Assembly (NCBI GenBank): GCA_028554755.1
Contig: JAPTOF010000002.1
Location: 29,271,001-29,335,000, forward strand
Origin: Cordia subcordata
Lineage: Eukaryota; Streptophyta; Magnoliopsida; Boraginales; Cordiaceae
Direction: 5' to 3'
Length of the DNA stretch: 64,000 nt
A program made the position numbers and the translations under genes. The notes under the pieces were generated by a model. The model saw nothing but the letters and a program-made list of their open reading frames with translations, searched no databases and was not told the DNA's origin. Numbering within the stretch: the stretch's first letter is position 1; each line of letters starts with the position of its first letter. Of the stretch, positions 11,923-24,235 are shown in pieces.

Positions 11923-14598
11923 ATGGCCAGTTTTGCATCAGATGATGAGTATGATCAGCAGAGTGATCGGTTTGACAGTTACAGTCACAGTGCTGATATC
12001 AGCGAGTCTGAAAGTTCAGGCGAGACCGCGTTCACTTGTGATCCTAATGGCGCTTCTATATCCCAGTCTTCTTCTCCATTGGGTTTTGTGTCCGATCTTT
12101 CGGCGCCGCCTCCGATAATGCTGCCGGTTGTTGGTGGAAGACACGTCAGCATTTCGCCAATGGAGACTGATAAAGATGGTATAGCAGAGTTATCTGGGAA
12201 ATTATTTTCTTATGCATGTATTGGTTTCATGTAAGATGTTCTTGCTCTTTTAGTGAGTTAGGAAGAGTACACACACATAGATAAATATATAAGCAGTCAA
12301 AATAACATGTTGACAAGGTTGGATAATTCAATATTATTAAATCTCAACATGGTATAATCCCTTCTCTTGTTGTTATGCATTTTCCTCTGTTTAATTGAGG
12401 GAAAGTTTGGTAAAAACCCGAGTTCTATATAAGAATTAAGATAGCTTGTTTTCTAATGTTGTTTCACGTTTCATAAGAGCTAGAAGCTACAAGAACTGCT
12501 TAAGAATAATACTCTTTGATGCATGTAAATTATTCCTCATGTAAGACATTTTGTGATGCAGAACAATCTGCAATATGTCGGAGTCAAAGGAATAAGTAAG
12601 CACTCTGGATTTGAATGTTATATTAAGATTTAAGACTATTTTTGCGAGTTTAATCCTTAGATCGGTTTTAGAAATCAGATCCTTTCGGGGTTTGTCGATT
12701 GACATAGTGCCTGTTTCCTGAAGAGTATATTAGCTAGATCAGAGAAAATTTTGTTGGAAGCAGTGGAAACAGAGCTTTTTATTTTCTACCCTTTGCTTTA
12801 ATGTGTTTGTGAATGGCGAAATCAAGCAGTATAGGCACTTGTTCAATGCTGCTACATACTGATCTTGATGACATATTATTGTAATTGCAGAAGTTGAATG
12901 CATGAAAGAACGGTTCGCGAAACTGCTCTTAGGAGAAGATATGTCAGGTGGAGGGAAGGGAGTGTGCACAGCTCTTGCCATATCCAATGCCATAACAAAT
13001 CTTGCAGGTTTTTCCCCTACTTCCATGTACCGAGTTTTGCACCTTCTCTATCAATTTTTTGTGGCTAAACTACATTATGGTTAATGTTCAGTCAGTCTCT
13101 GCATATAAAAATGTCGGTTTTCATGATGATTTTGACAGCTAGCGTGTTTGGGGAGCTATGGAAGTTGGAGCCCTTGGCACCACAAAAGAAGTTGAAGTGG
13201 AGCAGAGAGATGGACTGGCTATTATCTGTGTGTGATTCAATTGTAGAGCTTATTCCATCTGCACAAGAGTTCCCGGGTGGTGAAACTTTTGAGGTAATGG
13301 TCACGCAACAACGCTCTGACCTATACGTAAACCTTCCAGCATTGAAGAAACTAGATACAATGCTAGTTGGCCTCCTGGATGGATTCAGTGACTGTGAATT
13401 TTATTACATCGATCGTGGTGTGGTTTTTTCTGAGGGAGAACATATGCAAGTGGACTCTTCTGCTTCATCCTCGGGGAGACCTTCAATTAGGCTTGAAGAG
13501 AAATGGTGGCTTCCATTCCCTAAAGTCCCACCGAGTGGTTTGTCTGAGGCAACAAGAAAGCGATTACAACAGTGTAGAGAATGCACCAATCAGATTTTTA
13601 AAGCTGCATTGGCAATCAACACCAATGTCCTATCAGAGATGGAAGTGCCAAAAGTTTACTTGAAGACCTTACCCAAGGTAATGCGGTAATCATTTTCTTC
13701 TCAAAATGTTTATGTGATGAATAAGATATGTGTACTCTACTACTTTTCAACTTTTAAATGTGATCATTAGTACTTGCTGTTTCTTTCCTCCATATTTCTT
13801 ACTTCTACTATGTCTCCTTTCAGAGTGGAAGGGCTTGTTTAGGTGAAGTTCTATACCGTTATATGACTGCCGAGCAGTTCACCCCAGAAGGTCTTCTTGA
13901 TTACTTAGAGCTCTCTTCAGAGTATGCCACTCTGGAAATCGCCAATAGGATTGAAGACGCTGTGCTTGTATGGAAGGAAAAGTGCCAGAAGAAGAGATGT
14001 GGTCACGTGCATCCTGGGGGGGCATCATGGGGTGGTGCAGTGAAGGGCCTTGGCGACATGGAAAAATGCAAACTATTAGCACAGCGAGCGGAGACCCTCT
14101 TAAGGAGCTTAAAGTTACAATTCCCTGGCCTGCCGCAGACTACATTAGACATGAATAAGATTCAGTATAACAAGGTACGCCTCATATTGGACTTTGATTG
14201 ACAAAGATTCTAGCAATTTATCTGCTTTCATGGTTTAACTGAATCTTTGACTACATGATCACGTAGTCAGAAATCAAAGTTCTGATGTTACAAATACAAA
14301 TTTTCCCGTGTAGGATGTTGGACACTCAATTCTTGAGAGCTACTCCAGAGTGATGGAAAGCTTGGCCTACAACTTAATGGCGAGGATTGACGATCTTCTA
14401 CACGTAGATGATGCCACAAAGCGACGTGCAGCAGCCAAGTGTACATCTACCACCAGCCGAAATACTCTGCAGAAACAAACTTCTGCTCCTCCACTTTCAA
14501 TCCGGACCAGCCCTTCTACCTCTTCAATGGCTGAACCAGAATTCCAATCTTCAGCAGCAATAAGTAGGAGGAGGTCCAAGAGTATTGCACTAGCTTAG
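11923..14598 (+). CDS. ROP guanine nucleotide exchange factor (PRONE domain)
   Basis: Activates plant ROP/RAC small GTPases by GDP/GTP exchange, usually at the plasma membrane below receptor-like kinases. Five exons: 11923-12178, 12891-13007, 13139-13677, 13824-14174 and 14314-14598, giving 515 residues. The variable acidic/Ser-rich N terminus (residues 1-85, [11 protein letters not shown]) precedes the PRONE catalytic domain, about residues 86-450. Diagnostic runs are [94 protein letters not shown] sequence (here [14 protein letters not shown]) and [10 protein letters not shown]. The Ser-rich C tail ending [10 protein letters not shown] is the region that in relatives is autoinhibitory and phosphorylated. 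The whole PRONE module is present without frame breaks, so the gene looks functional. The paralogue number cannot be assigned from sequence alone. Confidence 0.95.
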
Positions 14599-15372
14599 TT
14601 CGTGATTAAGCTCAACAGACTAGAAACAGCAGAAAGAATTTTCTTTTAACAATTTGAGGTTGAGAGAGGAGCTACACAGGAAGCTTTCAGGAACAGAAAA
14701 GTACCATACCGCTCCTGAGTTTAGCTACCTAGATTTTGAAAGCTAATGCTGATGGATAGCAGGCACAATTTTGTATAGGAAGTATGTGGAGCAAAGATAG
14801 CTCAACTCTAGCTGCATTCACAATAGCATTATTCAAGCTACCACAATATTAGCAGTTGTCATTATCTTGAAGATTTCCGTAACGCGGATATCAGCACACT
14901 TACATTCTTTTGGCTGATAGGAGAGTTTTTTTATAAGACGGAGGAATTATTAAAGATGATCTTGTAGTTGATCAAGAAATTTACTTGTAAACTTCCCTCT
15001 CTCATAAATAATATGTGTAATAAACGATCTTGGTTCTGCAATCTCAATTGAGAAATGGTATCTGTTTGCAGATCTCTTATGATACTAGTGTCACTCAAGC
15101 TGCATTCATTCATTGACACAAAATATCCTGCTAAGAGTTCTACAAAATGAAGATTAATGATCTTGAGTTGGATAATAATCAACCAAGTGTTTTTAGAGTA
15201 TTTGTCCACGGACATTACAAGAATGACAAGATTCAGTAAGCAAGCAATCCAATTTTGAGATCAAAGCAAGTCTAACAAATGCGTTAATATTAATAGCAAC
15301 TTCCTTAATGTTGTCTTCTTTGATATCTCATTTTCTGTTATATTGATATTCTTAGGTTGTCGTTAACAACTA
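14599..15372. other. RopGEF 3' UTR and spacer to tRNA-His
   Basis: No coding sequence recognised. The first 300 bases or so are likely RopGEF 3' UTR. The rest is AT-rich spacer before the tRNA-His gene. Confidence 0.5.
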
Positions 15373-15444
15373 GTGGCTGTAGTTTAGTGGTAAGAATTCC
15401 ACGTTGTGGCCGTGGAGACCTGGGCTCGAATCCCAGCAGCCACA
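15373..15444 (+). tRNA. tRNA-His (anticodon GTG)
   Basis: A 72-nt cloverleaf. The acceptor arms GTGGCTG (15373-15379) and CAGCCAC (15437-15443) pair perfectly, with discriminator A at 15444. The anticodon stem CCACG/CGTGG encloses the loop TTGTGGC, giving anticodon GTG at 15406-15408. The T arm has the TTCGAAT-type loop (here CTCGAAT between GGG and CCC). There is no intron and no encoded CCA, as expected for a nuclear gene. The sequence is that of a typical plant cytosolic tRNA-His. A T-rich run follows at 15447-15450, suitable for RNA polymerase III termination. Confidence 0.95.
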
Positions 15445-15459
15445 TGTTTTTTCGTACTA

Positions 15460-15727
15460 TTATTTTTCTTGCCCTACCCTCACTGGACGACGACGTTTTT
15501 AATTCCATTTTGTGCTTGCCTTGCCTAACCCTCGCTGAACGACGACGTCTTAATCTTCATACATATACATACAGGAACAGATTTCCCGTCTTCATAATTT
15601 GGAGATTCAAATTATCAAAGCGATCAATTACTAGGCTTCGTTTCACATTCCTCTCCGAGTCTCCGTTTTCCTCCGTTAGTTTCTGGTAAATTATTATCTC
15701 ATTTACTAAAATTGCCCAATTTTACTT

Positions 15728-15772
<45 letters not shown>

Positions 15773-16556
15773 TTTTTTTCTGTTCTTTTCTCAAATTTAG
15801 TTATTTGATTTAAATTTGGCTCATGTTTTAATTAATCCAAATCTGTATGATCTGTAGAAGCTTCATTTTTCTGTAAGAAAACTTGACTTAAAAATGTGAA
15901 AAGATTTAGTATCATTTGCTGATCTGTTGAATACCCTAAGTTGCATCTTTAAGTTAATTGCTACAATGCGTAGCTGCAGAAAGAAAAACTGAATAGTAAT
16001 GGACAATTCAATGCACGAAACTCTCGATGTGCACGGGTAGGGGGAAGTTTGAACCTACTTTGGTCTATTGCACCTGACAAGTGACCACCTTGTATTTTTT
16101 TCCCCCAAGAACAAAGGTTATTTTGTTATTATTTTCTTTTGGATATAATAAATAAATAAGTAAATAATCTCCAATATCTTAGCTGTAAATGAGTTGGTAA
16201 TTTTACATGCTATCCAATTCAGGTTCGAGCTTGCCACTGTCTGTTTAAAATGAATTTCTTGCAAGCTTGATTTTGAGAATTGTGTCTGCAAGCGATGAGA
16301 TGTTATAAAGAAATCACTCTTTAAGAGTTGTGCTTGAAGATGAGGTACTAAATTTATATCTTTTGAAGATTTATTTCAAGTTAGACGGGTTTAGGGATCC
16401 TATTATTGAACGATCCGAGCATTTATTTTAAGATGAGTGTCCTGGTTGTCCTCCCACCTTCTACCACCCCAATTTGTAAATAAGGTGCCCTTTTTTTGCA
16501 TCTTGAACTTTTGTTCTTCTGAAATATGAATATCTTTTATTATGCTTTTCTTGCAG
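15460..16556 (+). other. Probable 5' UTR exon, first intron and spacer of the YIF1 gene
   Basis: An imperfect duplication of a ctcactggacgacgacg / cctcgctgaacgacgacg motif lies at about 15479-15550. A leader-like stretch ends at about 15685 with a splice-donor-like TTCTG|gtaaat, and the acceptor ttgcag at 16551-16556 sits three bases before the YIF1 ATG. A leader exon near 15580-15685 spliced to 16557 is therefore likely. The intervening DNA contains a (TA)n microsatellite at 15732-15770 and no coding sequence. Confidence 0.5.
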
Positions 16557-16558
16557 AA

Positions 16559-18944
16559 ATGTACGATAATCTTGGAGGACAACCAGGGGTGCCACGACAA
16601 CCTCCCAATGCACAGCCAAATCCTTTGGGAAATGCATTCTATGGTGCAGGACCAGGACTTATTAAAGGTGGATTGAGTGCCTATGGGGAGAAAATTTTGG
16701 GATCAAGTTCTGAATATGTGCAGAGCAATGTAAGTCATTTTTAACGGCTAAGAATGAACTCATTGTTAGGCTCTGAAGTGAACTATGTTGGAATGTTAAG
16801 TCTAGATAATCTTGCTTGAGTTGTGTTGTTGACTGGAAAGTGACGTCGTAACACCAGCTTTCAGGTCCTTGAATGAACTCTGTGATGGGAGCTTTATGGC
16901 TATGATCTATACTGTAAATGAGTGAGTGTCTGTCTGTTCTGTAGTTTTGGCAAACGCTAAAAGCTCCTGTGGTAGTTAGGGTCAATTTCCTTAATTGTTA
17001 TGAGCTTGTATTTTGGTGCAGCCCAATTGGATTATTCACATTACACTTGGGAAGAAAAGTTGAAGCAACTATTTCTTAATTGGTCAACAGTTTCTATCTT
17101 GTTCTTGCCGTTCAGAGAGTAGGAGCGGGAGACTAGAAAATTTCTTTTGATTTTTTGCTAAATAGAAAACTTCATTTAGTTTTTTGCATTAGATTTTCTG
17201 TTTCCTGCTACTAATCAGAAAGTGAAAGAAAATTGTCTGCCTCGGATGATCCACATGTCCATAGTGCAGTTAAACTTTCTGTTTTACATGGTTAACTTTT
17301 GAGGGCTTATAGGAATTCCTAAGTTGAAGGTTCTTTTATCTTTACATGTCTCTGAGTGCTTTACTGCTGCATGATGCTGGTTGAAGTTATTCTTACGTTT
17401 ATATTCTTTCTATATGACAGATTAGTAAGTATTTTTCTGACCCTCAATACTATTTCCAAGTCAATGACCAATATGTGAGGAACAAATTGAAGGTTGTTCT
17501 TTTCCCATTCCTTCACAGGGTAAGCATTGTGGTGTACTAAGTCCTTCTTTCTTGCTTTGCTTTCATGAAAAGGATGTTAATATTTTCTCCTTGAAAAATA
17601 CTCCTCAGGGACATTGGACGAGGATCACAGAGCCAGTTGGTGGCAGGCTCTCCTATAAACCCCCTATCTATGACATAAATGCTCCGGACCTGTATATTCC
17701 ATTCATGGCATTTGGGACATATGTTGTTCTTGCTGGATTATCACTGGGCCTTCATGGAAAGTAAGTTTCTGCTTGGTTCAGTTACCTATGTTTAGAGGTT
17801 AGGACTTTCCTCTAGGAGCTAGAGATGGTGCTTTGGTTTGGCCTTCTTTGCTTCCTGTGAAAGATTTTACGTTTCTTTCTAACCACATGTTATTGACAGC
17901 TTTGGAGTGCTAAATTTCACTAGAAAAGATCTACCATGCCTTAAACTACTTTCTGCTGAACATGCTTCATGAGGACCCTAGTAGATGTTAGTTGTCATGC
18001 CAAATGAATAAAATTTTTCAATTTCGCATGACCTCTTTGGCAATGGTCCTGAGTTTTCAGCAATATCATCCATGTCCATGGACATTTAGCTGGTTCTATG
18101 GCTACCTGGATGACACATGAAAGGGTTTATATACTTAATTGTTAGCTTCCGGAGAAGCAAATGCTTTTCTGTGATTGCTCTTTATCGTAAAATTATTTAT
18201 CTAAGAGAAGCTTTTGCTTTTAAGGAGCAATTGTTTGAAGATAAATTTTTTTCACATATCTGCTTTTTGCTTATAATGATCAGATGCCTGTTAACATTTA
18301 TGCCCTGGGGAACTTCAGGTCTTATTCACTATAAAGTTAAAGACACTGCAATTCCTAATGTATTTTCTTCTCAACATTGTGTTCCTTTTGTCTTTTATTA
18401 TCCGTTTCTTAGTTCTTATGCTTTCCGTGTCTGGAATTTCTGAAATTTTTGGCGAATTTTAGAAAAACTAAACCTAATTGAGAATGTTTTATTTAATTTA
18501 GAGCCTAATGAGATTCATGAGTTCCAAGTCTTATATACAGACACCTGTGTCTCCAGGTTTAGCCCAGAAGCTTTAAACTGGCTGTTTATCAAAGGATTGG
18601 TAGGCTGGGCTATGCAAGTTACACTGCTGAAAATGACATTGTTTTCATTGGGTAGTGGGGAGGCACCTTTGCTCGACATTGTGGCATACGCCGGATATTG
18701 TTTTGCGGGGTTGTCTCTGGCTGTCCTGGCAAGAATTTTATTGAGCTATTCATACTATTTTATGATGCCATGGACATGCTTATGCATGGGAATATTCTTG
18801 GTAAAGACGATGAAGAGGGTTCTTTTTGCAGAGGTCCGGAGTTACGACTCCAGCCGGCATCACTATCTCCTGCTGTTCATTGCCTTGGCTCAGTTCCCGC
18901 TTTTTGTTTGGCTGGGTAATATTAGTGTGAATTGGCTTTTCTGA
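16559..18944 (+). CDS. YIF1 family protein (Yip1-interacting factor homologue)
   Basis: Multi-pass Golgi/ER-to-Golgi membrane protein that partners Yip1/YIPF proteins in COPII-vesicle trafficking and Rab recruitment. Four coding exons: 16559-16729, 17421-17519, 17609-17760 and 18557-18944, giving 269 residues. The N-terminal cytosolic part is rich in Pro, Asn and Gly ([19 protein letters not shown]), followed by the family signatures [39 protein letters not shown] and [18 protein letters not shown]. About five hydrophobic segments then run from residue 135 to the C terminus ([19 protein letters not shown] through [13 protein letters not shown]). Length and motif order match plant YIF1 proteins. 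The start codon lies two bases after a splice acceptor, implying a separate 5' UTR exon. Confidence 0.93.
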
Positions 18945-19851
18945 ACTATTACAAACATGTCCGATATCTAGAACTCCTCCATTATTGTTGACATTCGTGG
19001 TAAAGTTTTGAGGCAATTTATGTACTTTGTTTCGCTCTCTTTGGTGCTTATATGTAACTTTTTTGATTTTTAGACGTGAATACGCTTATTTTCTTATGTT
19101 TAGCATACACTATATGCGTCACGTTTACTTTCTTCTGAACTAGGAGTCTGCCTTTCAAACACTCATTTAAAGCGAGTCACAATTTACGTGTATCTTATTT
19201 CAGTATCACGTGTCACCATTATAGCATTATATCACGACAAGGAACTGTAGCCTCTATGTCCAAAGCCACATTATATTTATGAGTTGGAGCTGGGAATTGC
19301 TTACGCATATTCAGTATATAACATGGTGACCACATAATCTCTAACTTTTATTCATGGTGTTGAATTATGATTGTTTGGCTGGCTTCTTAATCGTATGATT
19401 TGGTATTCAAAATTTTTAATTCATATAAGAGCGAATTGTTTCCCCGAAACTAATTAATGGCATTTCATTTAAACCCTTCAATTAATCAAGATTTTGGACA
19501 TCGAGCATCTACAAGTAATGTTGGAAAACAGAATATCTACGTCGATTCGTTAATAAAATAAGTATTAATTTTGATATAATACTTTTTTCTTCTTGCCCGT
19601 CACATTTAGCATAATTTTGAGCTCTATACACCCTCCAAATTGTTTCTGAAAAGTGACATCTCTCTTCTAATCTTCTGGAATATGTTATAGGTTAAGCATT
19701 TTTTCCCAATAACTATATTCTTGAGTTTCCAGTGCGGCGATAAAATTCATATTAGAACCTATCTCAACTGGGCAACACTTGCCTGTTCGAATTTCATATC
19801 AGATTTGTAAAATACATTGAAGTTGGTGCATGATCATTGTTAAGCGAGACA
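18945..19851. other. YIF1 3' flank, no gene seen
   Basis: Probable YIF1 3' UTR for the first few hundred bases, then AT-rich intergenic sequence. No RNA, repeat or coding structure was recognised. Confidence 0.5.
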
Positions 19852-20389
19852 TAGGGGTGAACTACAAGTTGGATAAACTAACCAAACTAACCCAAAAGTT
19901 AAAGTTGGCTTGGATTTTATATGTTAAAAAATTAACTGGTTAATTTCAAATAAAAATCAATTGATTTGGTTTGATTTCAAATAGATATCCAAACCAAACC
20001 AATCGAACTATTTTTATCTCTAATTTTGTGTATATATTCATCTCAAATTTTATGTAATTTAAAAATTGAGCCTTAATTTCAAGACTATATTTTCAAACTT
20101 TAACTACCAAATTATAGCTATATTCGTGTTTTGTTTTAATTTTTGTCTTAATGGTAAACTCCTATAATATTAAATTTCTAATATATAGTAAATGGAGGTT
20201 TTTTTTATAATTTTATTATGAAATTTGAGTTTTTAAATTTTTTTTCAAAAAAAATTGAAAATCAAACTGAACCAAACCAACATACACGATAAAAAAACCA
20301 ATTGGTTTCTTTCAAATATAAACTAATTAGTTTTGATTTAGTTTGAAATATGATCGAAATCAAACTAAATCAAACCATGTACACCTCTA
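19852..20389. mobile_element. hAT-like non-autonomous element
   Basis: The left end taggggtgaac and the inverted right end tagaggtgtac are short terminal repeats of the TAGGGGTG type common in plant hAT elements. Both ends lead into ttggtttggtttga-type sequence on opposite strands. The flanks gcgagaca (19844-19851) and atgagata (20390-20397) share a GAGA core and could be a decayed 8-bp target duplication. There is no transposase. Confidence 0.55.
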
Positions 20390-21043
20390 ATGAGATACAA
20401 AGACAATATTTGATAAAACATTCATTCATCTCACAAAATATTACAAGAAACTTAATATTAATCAAGTACACCATATAAACGAAAAATCATGATGCCCAAG
20501 CTGAGTAGCTCCCAAAAAGTTGAATACATGATCTATAAAACTTCAGCCAGCTCGCTTCTTGTGCATGTGCATCGAGCTTCAATCTACGCACATGGATACT
20601 CTCCCTTAACTCTTGCAACAGTGACATAATTATATAAATAGTCAAGGTCACTTGTCATAAGGCAGTCATCTGAATCATCTCTTATCATTCCATCGATCCA
20701 CAAAGTTTTGGCCCAACTTTAAAAAATTCAAAAGTATTTTGTGCGAATTTAAAAGTTAAAGTTAATTTATTTAACCTATTTTTAAAAAAAAAATTCACAA
20801 AAGTTGAAGCTAAAAGAAGAAGAAAAATCATAAGCTCTAAATTAGAGTTTTCCAAAGGAACGGAAAAAAAAAATCTTTTGATAACCTTCTCTTTTCATCA
20901 AATCAGAGATTTTTTTCGTCATTTTCTCTCAAAGACATCATTTCATATTTTCAAAATCTAATATTACCTTCAAAACAACTTAAAACTCAATTGAATACAA
21001 AACCAAACAATAACGGCTATTATCCAACTGCCCTTTTACTCAA

Positions 21044-21271
21044 AGGGCCTATTAGGATTAGCCTTTTTCTAAAAAAACACATTTTTTCCTGAAAAAGTTA
21101 CATTAAATTTGCAATAACTATTTAATTTGGCTTTTAAAAAAGTTAAAACTTTGAAAACAAACTCAAATACAACTTTTTCTAGAAACTAAAATTTTTAACT
21201 TTTCAAAAAAAACTGTTTTTAAAAATTATTAAAAAAAAACTTTTGAAAAAAAAACCAATCCAAACGAACCC
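21044..21271. mobile_element. MITE, family copy 1 (GGGYCTGTTTGGATTAGCC ends)
   Basis: The left end gggcctattaggattagcc and the right end, read inverted as gggttcgtttggattggtt, are terminal repeats. The inside contains attaaatttgcaataact followed by atttaatttggctttt, and many poly-A/poly-T blocks that fold back. A second copy with the same ends and internal words is at 49269-49540. Non-coding. Confidence 0.65.
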
Positions 21272-21300
21272 AAAGTTCTGCTGATAAAACCCCTTCCCAA

Positions 21301-21500
21301 CCTTTTTTTTTGGTCGTTAAAAGCAGGAAATTTCATTAATAAGAACTCAGCCAAAGCCAATGTTTACAAAGAGAATGTGAAAGGTAGTAAAGGTCTCCAC
21401 TGGAGGAGTGTCTAGCCAGTTTTGAGGAATTCTTCCCAACCTAACATTCTTAGCTAGTCAATCCACCACTTTTACACAACTCGACAACTAAATCTCACAG
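21301..21500 (-). mobile_element. LINE 3'-end remnant
   Basis: On the minus strand this reads like the last codons of a plant non-LTR retrotransposon RNase H region, with a VVD-LAKN-like string interrupted by a stop. A 3' UTR (tttgtaaacattggctttgg, aatgaaatttcctgc) and a terminal run of nine A's at 21302-21310 follow. It is truncated and broken. Similar tail architecture is seen at 6600-6720. Family assignment is by pattern only. Confidence 0.4.
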
Positions 21501-22794
21501 ATGCGCTGAACATAATCAAAAACTATTACAAGATCATACGACCGCTCAATTGTTCTCTTTATATAGTAAGAATTCTGTACATGTATTGAATGACAAATGT
21601 ATACAGTGTAACTACTTTTATACAAAAAAGAGCAAGTAGTGAAGAGTTGGTAAGTAGCAATAAATCAATAATCGTTGGACAACAGCAATCTACAAGGAAT
21701 CTCACAATGAGCCAATTTCGTGAATTCAGAGAGAAATAGAACGTAAAAGGTGAAGTAAAAAGTGAATCCAAAGCTGCATTTTGGCTTTTCCACTCGAGTG
21801 TCAACTATACAGTGTATATGCATGTTCAAGGAAGCATTGTTACCATTAACATATACATGCATGTCCCACATCCTCAGCACTTTGGCCATGGAACTTCCTC
21901 TTTAACCCCAATGAGGACCATGCTTGTTGCACGCGATCAACAAATTACTGCACCAACACTAATGGATATACCTTCACTCTCTCTCCCTCCCTCTTTTTTT
22001 AACCTTCTTTTTTGCCGAACCACGTTGGACTCGAGTTTAATCCTAACAGGCTCGGAGCAGTTAAGAAAAATCTCTCCTAACAAGCTACCCAAGATTCAAA
22101 CTTGTGTTTTCTATCTCCCTTTATTTTCAAGCAATTCTAATGGATATATACCTTCATTGAGCACAGAATCTACAAGTATAAACTGAAAATTGATTTCATA
22201 AAACAAAGCACTGATGCAATTTGCAGAAAGAGAAAACATTTCAAGCAGGCAAGTATTAGACGATGAGTTATTCAAGAAAAAAAGGACCAACCATTATTTT
22301 ACCAGCTCAGGCCTCAGAGAAGCGAAAAATATTAGCTCAAAAGTAGGGTTTTGTTTCTTTACCTCTGAATCAAACTCTAGGGCTCCTAGCCAAGAAAGTG
22401 GGGAAAACCTCTGCAAGAAAAATAAGATCCGTGGCAGAAGCTGCAGGCAGTACTACAGATATAGATTGATAGCTTTGGCTCCAAATCAAATCTGCAATAC
22501 AAAAGGCTAAAGCAAACAAAAAGTTCATCAGATTTCTTTACTGGAAAAATAATAACCATAAGCTAAAAGAGATCTAGGTCGCGCAATGAGTCCAAAAAAG
22601 AAGCATAAAGTGCAAAAGAAAGAGTTGAAAGAGATTAGAGTCAAACTAATCATAATATACGCGCATGAAAAAGCAGTTTTTACCTTGACCACCACTAGCT
22701 ATTTCAGTGGCAAACAAAAAGTAGAGAACATGAAGAGCATGCGTTGAAGATCGATGCATGATGTATCACGAGGGTTTTGACAAAGAGAAGCCAA
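21501..22794. other. Spacer and probable 3' part of the MIR394 primary transcript
   Basis: No protein gene recognised; short open frames here have no recognisable domain. Since MIR394 is transcribed on the minus strand, the portion immediately left of 22795 should be the 3' part of its primary transcript. Confidence 0.45.
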
Positions 22795-22948
22795 CAGAGC
22801 TCAGTTGGCAGTATGCCCACCTCCATATGACAAATTACAAAGACGAGGTCTTTTTTTTTTCTTTTTCTTAATTTTGTCTTTTTTTTTCTATTTTTTTTTG
22901 GGTTTTCTGTAGAGTAATTGGAGGTGGACAGAATGCCAATAAACTCTG
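22795..22948 (-). ncRNA. MIR394: MIR394 microRNA precursor
   Basis: On the minus strand, positions 22939-22920 spell the mature miR394, TTGGCATTCTGTCCACCTCC, exactly. The opposite arm at 22822-22802 reads AGGTGGGCATACTGCCAACT plus G, the usual miR394* form, and pairs with it. The stem extends outward (agagtttattgg against agagctcagttgg) and inward (ccacctccaattac against the atatgacaaattac side). The two arms are separated by about 97 nt of A-rich loop. miR394 is known to target LCR-type F-box mRNA and acts in meristem maintenance and leaf morphology. The unusual point is that a reading frame stays open through the entire hairpin (see findings). Confidence 0.95.
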
Positions 22949-23075
22949 TGAGAGACCCTTTGTTAAACCGCCATGAATAAAGCTTGCCAGGCAACAACAT
23001 CCTCTGTACGCACACAGCCATTGAAGGACACACAACTCTTACACAGACAGAAAGATGGGAGTAGTGTTGAGTACC

Positions 23076-23082
23076 ATATATA
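23076..23082 (-). promoter_or_regulatory. Candidate TATA box of MIR394
   Basis: A tatata core in gtatatatgg (minus-strand reading) lies about 130 nt upstream of the precursor's 5' end, a sensible distance for a plant primary microRNA. A (GA)n/(CT)n tract at about 23158-23183 lies further upstream, a type of element common in plant promoters. This is inferred from position only. Confidence 0.4.
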
Positions 23083-23152
23083 CAAACCATCGGACATGCA
23101 AAAGTGGGCAGTTGGGGACTATTTAAGATGTGAGATGTAGCTTCATAACAGT

Positions 23153-23184
<32 letters not shown>

Positions 23185-24087
23185 ATTATTAATAGTGGCG
23201 GGGGAGAGACGAGTAATGAAGAGATGGGATGGGATGTATCATTCTTTGGGGGATATCTAGAAGGCAAAGGATCAAAGAATCATCATAGTTATTCTTGTCT
23301 CAAATCCTCTTCCTCGTTTCTGATGAAACCCAAAAAAAAAAGAGAAAAAATGAAAAAAAAAAAAACCTCCGACTATCATCAGTCTTTCTTTGGCTTCCTC
23401 AAAACCCTCGTTTCTGATGCGGACGCAAATCTCCCTCTCTCTCTCTCTCTCTCTTGATATCTCTCTCGATGGTGCAACTCAATAAAACAACTGCGGAGAT
23501 GGGGGCAAAAAGGGTGGTGGCTTTTCTGGCCAACTATTTCTACTAGGGAAACTTGTTGCTTACTGACCCCAAATGACGAAACTGGAAGGCGAATATTTTA
23601 GTTTCAGATTATAAGAATTAAAAAGCAAATTTTGTTGATAAAAGAAAAGTACATCTTTTTTCTATGCTTTTTTTCCCACCTTTCCTCTTGTATTAATCAT
23701 CTCGCGGAAATGTGGAAGTGGACACATCAAATCAAGGGACTACTCAGTAAACCAATATTTCGGAAAGAAAGAAATAATAAATCATTTCTGGGACATAAAA
23801 GAAAACAAGTTGGAATCTAAATTAGAATAAACGGCTAACAAAAATTAAAGTCCAGTGGTTTTGTGATATCAATCAATCCGGCCACGCGCAGGTGGTCGCT
23901 GAGCTTTTGAATCAATCACCCTTCACTGTGACCGATCTGATTTATCAGTTGCTGCAATGAGCGAATATTTGATGCAATTGATGATACAAAAAGAATGCAC
24001 ATATTCATAAACAATGAAATATCACTTGTTTGCTGAGGCAAAAAGGGAAAGAATGTACATATTCATAAAGATTCGATTTATAATAAA
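23083..24087. other. MIR394 upstream region with GA/CT microsatellites
   Basis: Purine-rich (GA)n at 23158-23183 and (CT)n at about 23431-23454 occur in DNA upstream of MIR394. Open frames running through these tracts are compositional. No coding gene was recognised. Confidence 0.5.
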
Positions 24088-24235
24088 ATTTATTAATAAT
24101 GTTATAACGTTAACGAAAGATCATTACTCTAATACTGAATGTGATAATAGATGAAGTGCAGATTTATTAATAATGCTATAACGTTAACGAAAGATCCTCA
24201 CTCTAATACTGAATGTGATAATAGATGAAGTGCAT
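24088..24235. repeat. 74-bp tandem direct repeat, two copies
   Basis: The unit at 24088-24161 (atttattaataatgttataa ... gataatagatgaagtgca) is repeated at 24162-24235 with few changes (gttata/gctata, tcattact/tcctcact). Just upstream, a shorter word (gaatgcacatattcataaa, gaatgtacatattcataaa) also occurs twice, about 60 bp apart. Confidence 0.85.

Noticed and set aside
18117..18443. 108-codon plus-strand ORF
   Set aside because: Lies wholly within YIF1 intron 3 and has no recognisable content; the flanking exons join in phase across it.
22214..22510. 98-codon plus-strand ORF near MIR394
   Set aside because: Antisense to the probable 3' part of the primary MIR394 transcript, with no domain or splice context.
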